This document shows positions 54,311 through 64,000 of a stretch of 64,000 bases of DNA, piece by piece (positions within the stretch are counted from its first letter, which is position 1; each line of letters starts with the position of its first letter). The stretch covers positions 186,001 to 250,000 of the forward strand of contig OY978104.1 of NCBI GenBank assembly GCA_963854735.1. Direction: 5' to 3'. Made by a program: the position numbers and the translations under genes. The notes below the pieces were generated by a model that was not told the origin of the DNA, searched no databases, and worked only from the letters and a program-made list of their open reading frames with translations. The DNA is from Marvania coccoides. Its lineage: Eukaryota; Chlorophyta; Trebouxiophyceae; Chlorellales; Chlorellaceae.

Positions 54311-57052
54311 ATGCAATATCGACAAACACTCGGTCGCAGGTCCAGCGCCGCCACCTTGCTGGCCGTGGTAGTGACATTTTGTCTGCTGTTCACGCAAACA
54401 AGGTAATTATTACTGCTCCGAGCAGCAGCCCACGTTGGACGCTGCAGCCGCGTTTAACACCACCGCATACGCTTTTGAATTGCTAAAATTGGATACGGCC
54501 AGTGTTTGTGTGTTCACTTTTTGGGCTCACGCACGTCGAGTTTAATTTTTTAACCAGTTATATTATTTGCACTGCAGGGCGCAGCAGGACGTCGTGACAG
54601 ACTATGAACCCGACCTGTGAGTTACATAGTCACAAAATTTGCCGAATAGCATATATTTAGGCTTGCTCTATAATATATAGATTATCCTCGGTGCATTTGA
54701 GCATAATAATAATATAATAATAATATGAAAAAATATATATAATATGCTATATATACTCCCAAACGTGTTTCTTTTTACCAGACCTATGTTTTGTATTGCA
54801 GGACGCAACAGGACGTCGTGACAGACTATGAACCCGACTCACTGCCCGACTAGTGAGTTATACTGACAAGTGCTTGTTCTTCTGTACATTTTTATTACGG
54901 CGCCAAATGTGCCCCTTAACCCTCCTTTCGTCTAATTATTCACTCACAACGATGCATCCAGTGAGCCGCTGTCCCCTCCTCCTGCTCCCATAGACATCCC
55001 GGTTGAAGAAGACTTGCCCGTGGTGGCGCCCCCGGATATCGTTCTTCCGCCTGTCGTCGTTCCCATTTCTCCGCCAGCACAAGAAGTGCTCCCCATTCCA
55101 TCTCCTAGCCCCCCTCCTTCGCCTTCTCCTACCCCATCGCCTTCCCCGCCTGTCGTCGCTCCCATTTCTCCACCAGCACAAGAAGTGCTCCCCATTCCAT
55201 CTGCTAGCCGCCCTCCTTCGCCTTCTCCTACCCCATCGTCTCCCCCAAAGCCCCTCCCTTCTCCTGATTCCGAGTCGCCAACTGCTGACAAGCCCAAACC
55301 TTCGCCGCCTCCACCTTCCCCACCCAAGAACAAAGACGCCCCTGCCTCCAGCAACGGCGACGCCGCCAATATTGAAGAAGACTCTGGGGGCCTGCCTTCA
55401 TGGGCGACGTACGCCATCATAGCGGGCGCCTCTCTGGCAGGCATTGCTGCAAGTAAGCATGGGGGAAAAAAACTAGTAGCATCACAACCGTTTGGCGGCA
55501 GGATGGGTCTGGGAATTTATAAAATCACAATTAATTAAACCGCATAACATGTGTGGTTATAAATATATGTACAATTAACTGTATGTTTATTTTGCAGTTG
55601 CGGGGTTGATTTTCTGCTGTTTACGCTGGAAGCGCCGCCGCGCCCAGGCCCACGACGAGGAGAGCGGCCTGGGAAAGCCTCTTGATGCGTACATCGTGCA
55701 AACTCCCATTCATTTTCAGCCCACCCCCCAGCCACCGATTCTTCCAACGACTGAAAACTGGTCGGTGGCGATCAAAGCGCACGGCGACATCAAAGCTATT
55801 TGCTTTTATCCAGGAGGAGACCCTGCTGGCTACCCTGAGCCGCGTGTCATGGACTGGGTGCGCGGCCCAAGAGTCCTTGGCTTCGAACGCTGGGAAGGGA
55901 TTTTGGCATACAATGACCAACCGGCGGGCTATTCATTCCAGGGTAAAGAAGGCGGGAAGTCTGACCCCCCATGTGGCCACTGCAAGGGTATTGTCGTGTG
56001 GAATAAGCAGCATGTGGGGTGGTTGGTCCATTCAGTGCCTCGCTGGCCCGATGGAGACCGCATTAACCTGCAGCTGGGAGGTAACGGCATTTTGACTGGC
56101 TTCCCATCCATACGTGGCCACGATGAGTTCAAAGGTGATTTGCAAGGGTCTGCAACCTTGCAGTGCTTTAGAGCTCAGACCCTTGCTTGGGTTGTCGCCC
56201 CGGCTGCCCGCCTCCAAGATGTGGTAGGCCAACTGCACCGCATGGAAGCGTATGTGGACCACTGCACCGATCCCTCAGTCTGGCCCGAAGTGAGGCCGAA
56301 ATATTCTGCTACTTCACAGAGGCGCGACTCTTATCTGCGCGACTTGCACGATGTCGTCCCAAACATTCTCCACCTTCAGTAAGTTGCATAAAGTTGTTTT
56401 TTCATTAATAAATGGTATTGTATTCAATTGAACCTTTAGATCCGGGTCTAATTATCATCCTATTTTGACATTCCAGGCGAACTGTGAGGCACGTCGCTAA
56501 GCACAAAGATTGGAACAAAGAGATTTACCAACAATACATCGCCGTCGAAAGAAAAATCCTGCCATCAAACCCTCAGCGGTGGACCGTGCAAACCCTGAAG
56601 GAAGCGGGTAAAAAAAAAGGGATCGACAATGTTCACATCAACGATGTCACTGCATTGAATTATAATAGTTGGAAGCAAGTGTCATCAGGTTAGCGCATAC
56701 ACAAATTTTATGGGCATATGAATACACAAATTGTGTGTCTATTCGTCTATTCTTAAACCTCCAAACCTATTATGCCACTGAGATGTCATTAATCCAAAAC
56801 TTTTACCACTGTGCAGGCTCTGACCACTCAAAGTGGGCGATTTCGCCGAGCTCGAGCCCTGGCCTGGTATTTATTGGAGACCTCAACAGGGCAGATTCCC
56901 ACGTCTCCCGGGGAGGCGGCGGTTACCTTATGGAAAACAAGGCTCTGTGGCAGTTCCTAGCCAATAGCGTTGTGTTTTCGACGGACCAGCCTGATCCCAA
57001 TCCGAAACCCCAAAAGACAGCATCACACGAGGACAACCACTACGAGGAGTAA
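54311..57052 (+). CDS. Membrane-anchored proline-rich DNase II-like nuclease
   Basis: Seven exons: 54311-54402, 54578-54616, 54802-54852, 54962-55452, 55598-56378, 56477-56688 and 56817-57052. All phases agree, 633 aa. The N-terminus has a hydrophobic segment (AATLLAVVVTFCLLF; signal peptide or anchor). Two near-identical microexon modules (QQDVVTDYEPD) follow, then about 110 residues of Pro/Ser repeats (SPPPAPID, SPPPSPSPTPSP) like hydroxyproline-rich wall proteins. Next is a membrane helix (WATYAIIAGASLAGIAAIAG) with a basic stop CCLRWKRRRAQ. The rest is a DNase II fold with both HxK motifs, CGHCKGIV and SDHSKWAIS, and family blocks VFIGDLNRADS and RGGGGY. DNase II is normally secreted or lysosomal; this layout tethers it to a membrane. 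The catalytic residues look intact. Confidence 0.85.
54578..54852 (+). repeat. Tandemly duplicated microexon
   Basis: Exons 54578-54616 and 54802-54852 share an identical stretch encoding QQDVVTDYEPD (CAGGACGTCGTGACAGACTA and the following GAACCCGAC). Both enter and leave in phase 2, so either can be skipped without breaking the frame. Confidence 0.85.
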
Positions 57053-57506
57053 GACATCAAAATATTGCTCGTGGACGGAGAGTCCCTGTGAGAACTAAAA
57101 ATAATGTGCTTATCATTTAAATCTTGAAATCTTAAATAGGCAATTTCTCTAGCGCAAGCATAATTCTATTTTTATTTGTTGTTGGTTGTCGGGCGGAGAG
57201 CAATTGAAAAGCCTCCGTTGCTGAACACTCGAGCTTTCCAGCAATGCTGCCGATATTTTTTCCTTGTTCTTTTTTATCATTGGGTTGTCTTTTCCATGTG
57301 TGCCGCATACTTTTTTTTTATTTTCTATACATTTTTCCTCTAATTCAAATTCAAAATACTCCGTAGCGTAATTGTTAAATTGTTGAAAAGAAATAGGTAT
57401 AGAAAGGCATTACTGCAAAAATATAATTCGATAACTAGCATAAAATCTGAGAGAAAAAGAAGGAAAGTACACATTTTTTATCAGGCAAGTTCATGATGCG
57501 TTGATG
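57053..57506. other. Convergent intergenic region
   Basis: 454 bp of AT-rich DNA between the DNase II and WD40 gene 3' ends. No gene. Confidence 0.6.
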
Positions 57507-60500
57507 TTACATTGTTTTTAGTTTCTCCGCTTCAAGCAGCAGGCAGTCCCCAGCAATGCTGGTGGCCACCACCACCCCACCGCCCTCCCCCCCATCCCCC
57601 GCAGGGCTCAGCAGCGCCAAGGAGGTCACGCCAGCAGCTGGCGAAGCTCCTACCTGAAGCCAAGGTCCGCAAGCGCCACTGCCTACGTCCCACGCTCTCA
57701 GCCGCCCATCCACGGTCCCCACCACCACCTTAGACGCGCTCAGCGCCGTCATAGCGCTCACCGCCCCCAGCTGCTGCAGCGGCGGCCCCAAAGACAGCCC
57801 GCCGAGGGGCGAGGCCGCCGCCACTGCTGCAGCCCCTGCGCCTGTATCCCTGCACTGAAGCCGCGCCAGGAACATGGCTGAGCCTGCGGGCGCATCGGGG
57901 CAGCGCACCGGCAGCGGCAGCGCGCAGCAGACGACGAAATCGGGGTCTGCGCCCACCGCCACGCAGCGCCGGGTAGAAATGTCCCACAAAGCCATCGTGC
58001 CGCCGGCGGAGAACCCTGCGAGCATCTCAGGCGGGGCGCAGAAGGTCTGTTTGGCGGGGTGGGCGGCTGCGTGGGCTGCGCAGGGCAGCGGCACCATGCG
58101 GCACACCTCGTCGACCGCTGTGAGAGGCAGCGGCGGCTCTGGTGGAGCCAGCGCTCTGCCCCATTTATACGAGCGCCACTGGGGGTCGAATTCGACTACC
58201 GCGGCGCCTGCGCCGCCGTCCCCTGCTGCGACCATGGTGTGTGGGCCCAGCAACGCGACTGAAAAGAAAGGTTCGTTGCTTTCTACGCCCACAGCGCGCC
58301 CTGCCCAGGTGGAAGGCGCGCCGCGGCAGGGCACGGCATGCACCGCGGGGCGGCCCAGGGACGCGGGCCCCTCTGGCAGCTCGAACATAGCCTGCAATAA
58401 TAATAATTGAAGGGGGGGGGGGATGAGCGATGAGGACCAGTTAAGTAGTTGAATGTGCAAGACATTAAGAAGCATGATGTGGTTTTTAAGACTGTGTAAG
58501 TTCAATAGAAGCAACAGATTGTGAGTCGAAAACAATCAATTATTATTATTGAAAATTTGCGCTCACCGACAGCACCAGCACTGGGTCTCCCTCTCGGGTG
58601 ACCCCCAGCGCCAGCGAGGACGCAGTCAGCGGGAGCGTGTCAGCATGAACCGAGCGCTGCACCCCTACTGAGCCCACCACCCTCACAGCAGCAGCAGCAG
58701 CAGCGTCTTCACCATCGCCGTCGCTATTCACAGCTGCCCCTTGCTGCTGCTGGGTGCGTCTCTGGTGCGAGGTAGACTTCCTGCGGCCGATAGAGACGCA
58801 CAGAATGAGGATCTCTGCGGGCTCGCAGTCTGCATGGCTGCCCAGCAGCAGAGCCACGTGGCGACCATCTGGCGCGGCCACCGCCAGCAGCGCAGGCTGC
58901 GGCAGGCGCAGCCGCAGGCTGGAGGGGCCGTCGAAGGCGGCGAGGGGGCAGGCAGGGGTTCGGACGGCGGAAGGCGGCGCGCGCAGGCGGTGCTGCGCTG
59001 CCGGCATGGGCGCCGGAGTGATCTGAAAAAATAATAAGGGGGAAGGAACATGTTCATGCACAAATAGATGAATGTACAGACAATACGGTGTTTATTTTGA
59101 TAAGTTAAAATATTTTTTTATTTAATATAATTATAATTTATGCAAATTACATAATTTTTTGTTAGGAACAAACTCGAAATAAAACATTCTCACCTGCGCC
59201 AGCCTAGGGCGGCGAAGGATCGAGCCAGGAAAGGAAGGCTGCAGCATGGGCGACATCCCCAGGGCGCCACCGGGCCGCAGCACCGACTGCAGCAGCTGCT
59301 GTTGCTGCTGCGCTTGCGCGCTGTCAGGCTGCGCCACCGCCGGCAGCCTGGCACCGGCGGGGGTCGGCTTGGGCTCGATGGCGCCTGCGGTAACTGAGGG
59401 CGGGGGAGGGTCTGACTCTGGCGGCGGCGCCATCACCACCACTTGAGGGTCTTCCAGGCCTTGAGGGGTCTCACTAGCGTTGAAAATACAGCTCTGCGGC
59501 GGCGGAACCGAGGTAGGCTCCGCGTCCTCTCCACCCCCTCCCCTTCCTCCTCCTTCTTCACCCTCCCTACCCCTCATAGAAACAACTGCCATAGGGGTCT
59601 TGCCGTCATCTCCCTCCTCGTCACCAACACACATTATTTCTACGTCTTCTTCCTCTCCGTCCACCTCCATTGCGGCGTGCTCAGTGGGCTGCAGCTGCTG
59701 CAGCGACTCCGACCGCAGCAGGCCATCCCCTGCAGCGGGGGGCGACAGCAGATCCTCCCCTTCTTCCTCTTCACCTTCTGTCCCGCTGTCCCTCCTTCCC
59801 GTCATTCCTCCTCCTCTAATACTTTCCACTCCTTCGGTATCGCTCAGGTTCGAAAACACCCCCGGCAGCAGCCGGTTGCTGGCGTCGTTTGCCAGCGCGG
59901 TGCCGCCCAGCGCCGCAATTCGCGCCAGCCGCTGCGCCGCCGCCGCTTCCTCCGCTGCCGAGCCCTCCCCGTCGATGTCAGACACGGCAAACAGGTCGAC
60001 AGGAGTAGGAGGTACCTCCGTACTACCAGCGTTGACGGCGGTTCTGTTACCACGAGCACTGTCAGTGTTGCCGCTGCCGTCACCGCCCCCTCCACTCTTA
60101 GCCGGCGGTGGGCCTCCCCCAGTCAGCCGCCGGCGCTGCCACGGCGCCTGCGTGCGCTCCTCAGCCGGGGTCTCCCGCAGGTGAAGCGGCAGGCCAGCGG
60201 GGGTGGCAGCAGCAGCGGCCTCGCCACCCTCCTCTGGCTGAACCTGCAGCGGCGGCGGCGGGAGAGAGCTGCTGCCGCTGCCATTCCCTTCGCGGCGCCT
60301 TGACAAAGGCACATGATCCGCTGCCATACGCTGCTTCTGCTGTTCTTCCAGCAGCTGTTCTTCAGAGTTTTTTATTTCTCCCAAGGCCAGCGGCAGCAGC
60401 TGCTCCAGCTCACCCTCCTGCAGGCCCCCCTGCGCCTGAAGATTGGGCAACAGCAGGGCAGGGTCATGCCGCGGGGAGGGCGGGTGAGGGTCTATCGCCC

Positions 60501-61554
60501 CTGTGAGCCTAATGGGCGGAGACTTGGGGGAACGGGGAGAGGTCGAACAAATGGGATCTTCAACGCTCACAGGCCGCTGCTTCTGCTTTTGCTTCTGTTT
60601 TTTCGTTTCCTGCTGAGAGACCCCGCTAACACTCTTTCCACCGCCACCACCACCGCCATTGCCCTGGTTAACGGCGCCCCAGGGGCCCTGGGCAGCAGTT
60701 GACGTCAGGTGGAGACGGCTGCCATGCCGCGGCCTCGTGCCGCGATCCGCCACCCGCAGCCGCGTCTGCTGCGCGTTCCGAGATACCGCGCGCTTGGCTC
60801 CGAGCAGGTGTCCGCTCGAGTTGTTGCTGCTGCTGTTCCCGCGAGCGCTGCCATCCCCGCCGCCGCCGCCGCTGATGCTGTGTGCCGCTGTGCGCCAGGG
60901 AGGTCGTTCGCCTTCAGCGCCTCCGTCGCTTTCACCACCGATGCCCACGGAACCGCCCTTCCTCCCGCCACCACCACCGCCGCCGCCGCCGCCGGTATTG
61001 AGCAGAACCTTCTTCAAGCCGGCCGCAGAATCGCTGCCAGCGATGCTGTTTTTCACGAAAGGCTTCCTGTCGCGCTCGCCCGCCGACACATCCAGCTTCT
61101 GCCCTGACACGGCAGCTGCTTTGGGCCCTGTGGTGGTCCCCGCTGCGGCTGCTGTGGCGCCAGTGGACGGGAGGGTCTCCGGCGGGCCGCTTCTTGCGTG
61201 AGACCGCACCCCCGGCCCGGGCATATGGTTGAGGGACAACGGGGTGTGGAAGCCGTCCTGCTGCAGCTGGGGAGGGCGCCGGATGGGGTGCTGAACAGGC
61301 TTGATCTGTTGCCTTGGCAGGGCAGCTTCGCCCTGCTGCAGCAGCGCGCGCTTCACCTGCAGAAATAAGAAGAGTGGGTGAATTTGAGCATGAATTTGGG
61401 TTTAACGGCAGGACAGCAAGGCTTTACGCACCTCCAGAGCCCGTTCGAGCGCTTGCTTCTTGGACAGCCGGACCGTGGGGTCGTCATCCGGCCGGGGCAG
61501 CGCTGCCTCCCACCCCAGCTCAATAAAGCCGTCCGCCACGCGCTTATGGTTCAT
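57507..61554 (-). CDS. Large WD40-repeat protein with long disordered N-terminal half, unknown function
   Basis: Four exons: 61554-61432, 61356-59194, 59022-58567 and 58391-57507, all phase 0, 1208 aa. Exon 1 (MNHKRVADGFIELGWE..., LSKKQALERALE) runs into KRALLQQGE, a possible short coiled coil. Exon 2 encodes about 720 residues of low-complexity Gly/Ser/Gln/Pro and acidic sequence, with repeated short patches such as SDTEGVE and DVEIMCVGDEEG. Exons 3 and 4 form a beta-propeller-like region with WD-type ends (GTMALWDISTRRC, GRLRAWDVGSGAC) and blades such as MVAAGDGGAGAAVVEFDP. The stop TAA lies within a TGTAA motif. I do not recognise the family. The coiled-coil/disordered/WD40 order is shared by several nuclear scaffold proteins, for example PALB2, but I see no decisive match. 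Confidence 0.7.
58412..58422 (-). repeat. 11-nt C tract in the last intron of the WD40 gene
   Basis: G run on the plus strand, C on the sense strand, 20-30 nt upstream of the 3' splice site at 58392. Confidence 0.6.
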
Positions 61555-62482
61555 CGCGGTGGCGCTTTATGTTTGGCTGCGAGCTTTTGATCGAGCATTT
61601 AAAGCGTCCAGGTCCCGCTGCTGCGCCATGGTCTCGGCGCTGCCTCGTTGGTAGTCTTCCTAGTTGATTGAAGGTATTAAAATTCAAGAATTTGCGGAGA
61701 AACCTGAAATTTTGAGATTGAAAATTCGGTGCTGCGCCTGCTAATCGCTGAAGCTAAAATTCAAAATCAACAAAGCTCAAAACAAAAAATGGTTTCGATT
61801 GAAATGGGTCGGCAGGAAAGTGCAACACCCGTGTTGATGATCAGCCAGGCCAGGCAATAAGGGCAACGCTCAACCGGGTGTGTTTGTTTTGACCGCACCT
61901 GCCTCATGCATTTCAAAAAAAATGTCAGGCAAATGGCCAGCCCTGGGGGTAAACACTGATGAATTTACATTGCATGAGGTTTAAGACTAGTTTTTCATTA
62001 GAAGGCATTGATTGAACTTGCAAGCAAGCGGCAGGTCAGCAAGGCGGCAGTCATATCTTGGCTGAAATAGCCAAGTTTGCGCTGTCAAATCTGCGCTGTT
62101 TGACATTAGAAAATTTAGAAGACCTCTGCTGGCGCAGCTGAACCAAGTTTGGCGTAACTCAATAGGCAAGAGAATGGCGGGGGTTTGGGGATCCGATTTG
62201 AGCCAAACCAGTGCGGCAGTAAGCTCCTGGCTTAATTGTTAGGGCCAATCTTACCACTCTGCTTTGTGGCCTTTGTTGCCGTCTCTGTGCGGAGGATAAA
62301 CCCTCAAATTTGTATTTGTTTTTTTTTCCCCGGCGGAGGTGGCGGAGGCCTGATAACCTCCCAAATTTTTTCCTGGCCTTTTCGGCATAAAAAGGGGTCT
62401 CCAACTAGGCTAATGATAAACTATATGAATTTGGGGGGCGCAGCGATGGCTGGTTCCCTCATGCAAATTTTTTTCTTTCCAG
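61555..62482. other. Intergenic region with dispersed repeat copy
   Basis: Upstream DNA of the WD40 gene and of the next exon set. At about 62243-62305 it contains a sequence resembling part of intron 2 of the ABC transporter (15782-15840). No gene is supported. Confidence 0.45.
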
Positions 62483-63424
62483 CATTCTTGGTATCCTGCG
62501 GCTTCCCTGACTGGACGAAAATCCCAAACCCATGCCCAGCGATCGAGCTGGCGCTGCCGCACATGTGGATACGGCGGCCTGCAGACCTGCCGCAGCTTCT
62601 ATCTCGCCTAACAGAGCAGCGCCCGCATGACATGAAGGGACTCTTTCCGCGGCTGGCTGAGACGATGCAAGAGGTGGTGCGCTGTATCATGCGGGGGCTG
62701 TACCGCTGCCTGCCTGGGCCTGGATTTGTGGAGTTGCGCAAGCAGATTCTGGAGGGGGCATTTTCTGTTTGAAGCTGTGCTTAAGTTTTCTCTTTTTCAC
62801 CCCTCGGGCTCATGGTAACGCATTTTACGTAATTTAGCTACAGTGACCGCTTTATGCTTTTTCTTGACCGCTTCCTGCCATTCCATCGTGTTTATAACCA
62901 CCATGGTCCCCTTGCCGAATTCATCCTCCCAAAGGGCTGGAGCCGGCTGCCGCTCCCGATGAGTTCTACGAAGTCCTGCTGCCTGGGCTGACGCTGCAGT
63001 TCATCGACCCTCCCTTCCGCGCGCCGTACCATAAGGGTGGTTAATTTTTTTGCAAGCATATTTTTTTTCGTAATAATGTCCCGTTGACAATTTAAAAATG
63101 TGTGTTTCTTTTCTCGCAGTTATGTCGCCTGAGGGCGCTGAGCGCGACGTGCTCCTGTTTCAATGGCCTTGGGTCGGGAGTCATAGTCAATGCCCTCCTG
63201 AGCCGGCTGCCTGCTTTCCTAGCCCCGTTGCCGCCGCCCCCAGCAGCTGCTCACCAGCAGAGCTTGTCCTCTCCTCCTGCTGCCTCTGTGGCGAGCTCTG
63301 GGCCCTCCCAGCCTACCATTTACGTAACTCTCCAAACCTATAACGCTTCTGCCAAATTCAGAGTGCCGAGCAACATCACGGTGGACAATGTGATGTACGT
63401 ATTTGCGACAAAATGTGGATGAAT
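62483..63424 (+). pseudogene. Unresolved exons of an unknown gene, possible frameshift
   Basis: Three segments follow good 3' splice sites. 62483-62772 (acceptor TTTCTTTCCAG) contains ELALPHMWIRRPADLPQLL and MQEVVRCIMRGLYRCLPG and ends at TGA. 62935-63036 (acceptor CCCAAAG) encodes EPAAAPDEFYEVLLPGLTLQ and has donor GTGGTT. From 63120 (acceptor TCTCGCAG) VMSPEGAERDVLLFQWPW continues. There the plausible protein moves from that frame into another (GVIVNALLSRLPAFLAPLPP), ending VMYVFATKCG at 63424. No start exon and no clean link between the first two segments were found. It may be one gene with an undetected intron, a sequencing frameshift, or a decayed copy. No family recognised. Confidence 0.35.
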
Positions 63425-63929
63425 GTAGAACATATCAGCACGCTTAAAGTGATGTCTCCGGATTGCGAAAGAATGGCTCCCCACCACATACATTTGCTGA
63501 TCATAACATCCAGGACGGAGGCACCTTCATTATTTTTTCTCGATCAGCTTGGGGATTAAGTAATGTTGGGCATAAATTGGTTAACTCGAGAAATTACAAT
63601 CATACGGAATTGCCGTGACGTGAGGGAAAAAGTGCGGGCAAGGAAAGGAACGAAATATCGCCTGAAATACGTGTACTCTTTTCTTAATTTAATTTAATTT
63701 ATTATGAAAACACCATGATAAAAACCAGTAGAAAATGCACAGTGGAGTTAAATAAACCCGCGATTTCATTAAGATGCACTTCTCATCTGGTGGAGCATTG
63801 CTGGTAACTGCAGCGATTTTCATCACGCAGCTCTTTGTTGCGGTCCCTTGGCTATTTTCACACCACGGCCAATTCAGCGCCGTGAAACCCTCCACCGTTA
63901 ACCCTTTTTCTCATCCATCGGCCCGGGCG
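63425..63929. other. Window-edge noncoding region
   Basis: AT-rich DNA with one minus-strand frame (63689-63895, MEGFTALNWPWCEN...) that lacks splice or composition support, so it is not called as a gene. Confidence 0.35.
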
Positions 63930-64000
63930 ATGGCGGGACCGCGTGGCATTGCCTCCTCCGTCTCCATACGAGCCACTCTGAGCGACAGGGGAGACTATAC
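63930..64000 (+). CDS. Possible start of a gene running off the right edge
   Basis: GC rises at the border and an ATG at 63930 opens a frame (MAGPRGIASSVSIRATLSDR...) that is still open at the last base. The Arg/Ser/Ala-rich beginning could be a transit peptide. Too short to identify. Confidence 0.2.
   Translation, partial: MAGPRGIASSVSIRATLSDRGDY

Overview
This window is nuclear DNA of a eukaryotic green alga, most likely a chlorophyte and possibly a trebouxiophyte. The evidence is spliceosomal GT-AG introns of about 60-230 nt that keep reading phase, GC-rich exons against AT-rich introns and spacers, and TGTAA motifs shortly after several stop codons (the usual chlorophyte poly(A) signal). 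Plant or algal genes also point this way: L-galactose dehydrogenase, plastid LPP-epsilon phosphatase, calredoxin, an FPA-like SPOC protein and a PV42-like SnRK1 gamma subunit. There are no operons, Shine-Dalgarno sites, CRISPR arrays or insertion sequences. I found no tRNA or rRNA gene.

Layout. 0-8 kb: end of an unknown gene, SRP54, tafazzin-like acyltransferase, folate-type mitochondrial carrier, CBS-domain SnRK1 gamma subunit. 8-11.4 kb: degenerate, frameshifted coding remnants, a 24-bp perfect palindrome and a (TACA)n microsatellite. 11.4-14.4 kb: two convergent thioredoxin paralogues. 14.8-20.4 kb: ATM/HMT-type half ABC transporter and a GT71 (MNN1-like) glycosyltransferase. 21.7-30.4 kb: ribosomal protein uS11, a shrunken eIF4A-like protein with only the second RecA lobe, L-galactose dehydrogenase, LPP-epsilon, RIX1/PELP1 and a fasciclin protein.

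31.4-41.7 kb: a family of five small secreted expansin-like (double-psi beta-barrel) genes. Two of them sit in the arms of a ~1.74-kb, almost perfect inverted repeat around an 856-bp spacer. 42.3-50 kb: mitochondrial uL22, calredoxin (four EF-hands plus thioredoxin with a CRPC site), arsenite methyltransferase, a small mitochondrial membrane protein and the spliceosomal cyclophilin PPIL1. 50-61.6 kb: RRM+SPOC protein, a membrane-anchored proline-rich DNase II, and a 1208-residue WD40/disordered protein. 62-64 kb: unresolved exons, apparently with a frameshift.

The genes are mostly unrelated housekeeping functions. Loose themes are redox and calcium control in the plastid (three thioredoxin-domain proteins, ascorbate synthesis), ribosome biogenesis and translation (uS11, uL22m, RIX1, eIF4A-like), and an expanding secreted cell-wall-type family. 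The strongest novelty candidates are the RecA2-only eIF4A derivative, the membrane-tethered DNase II with a duplicated microexon, the CRPC calredoxin, and the palindromic, gene-converting expansin-like cluster. Exon coordinates were derived by hand from splice motifs and phase; none is confirmed by transcripts.
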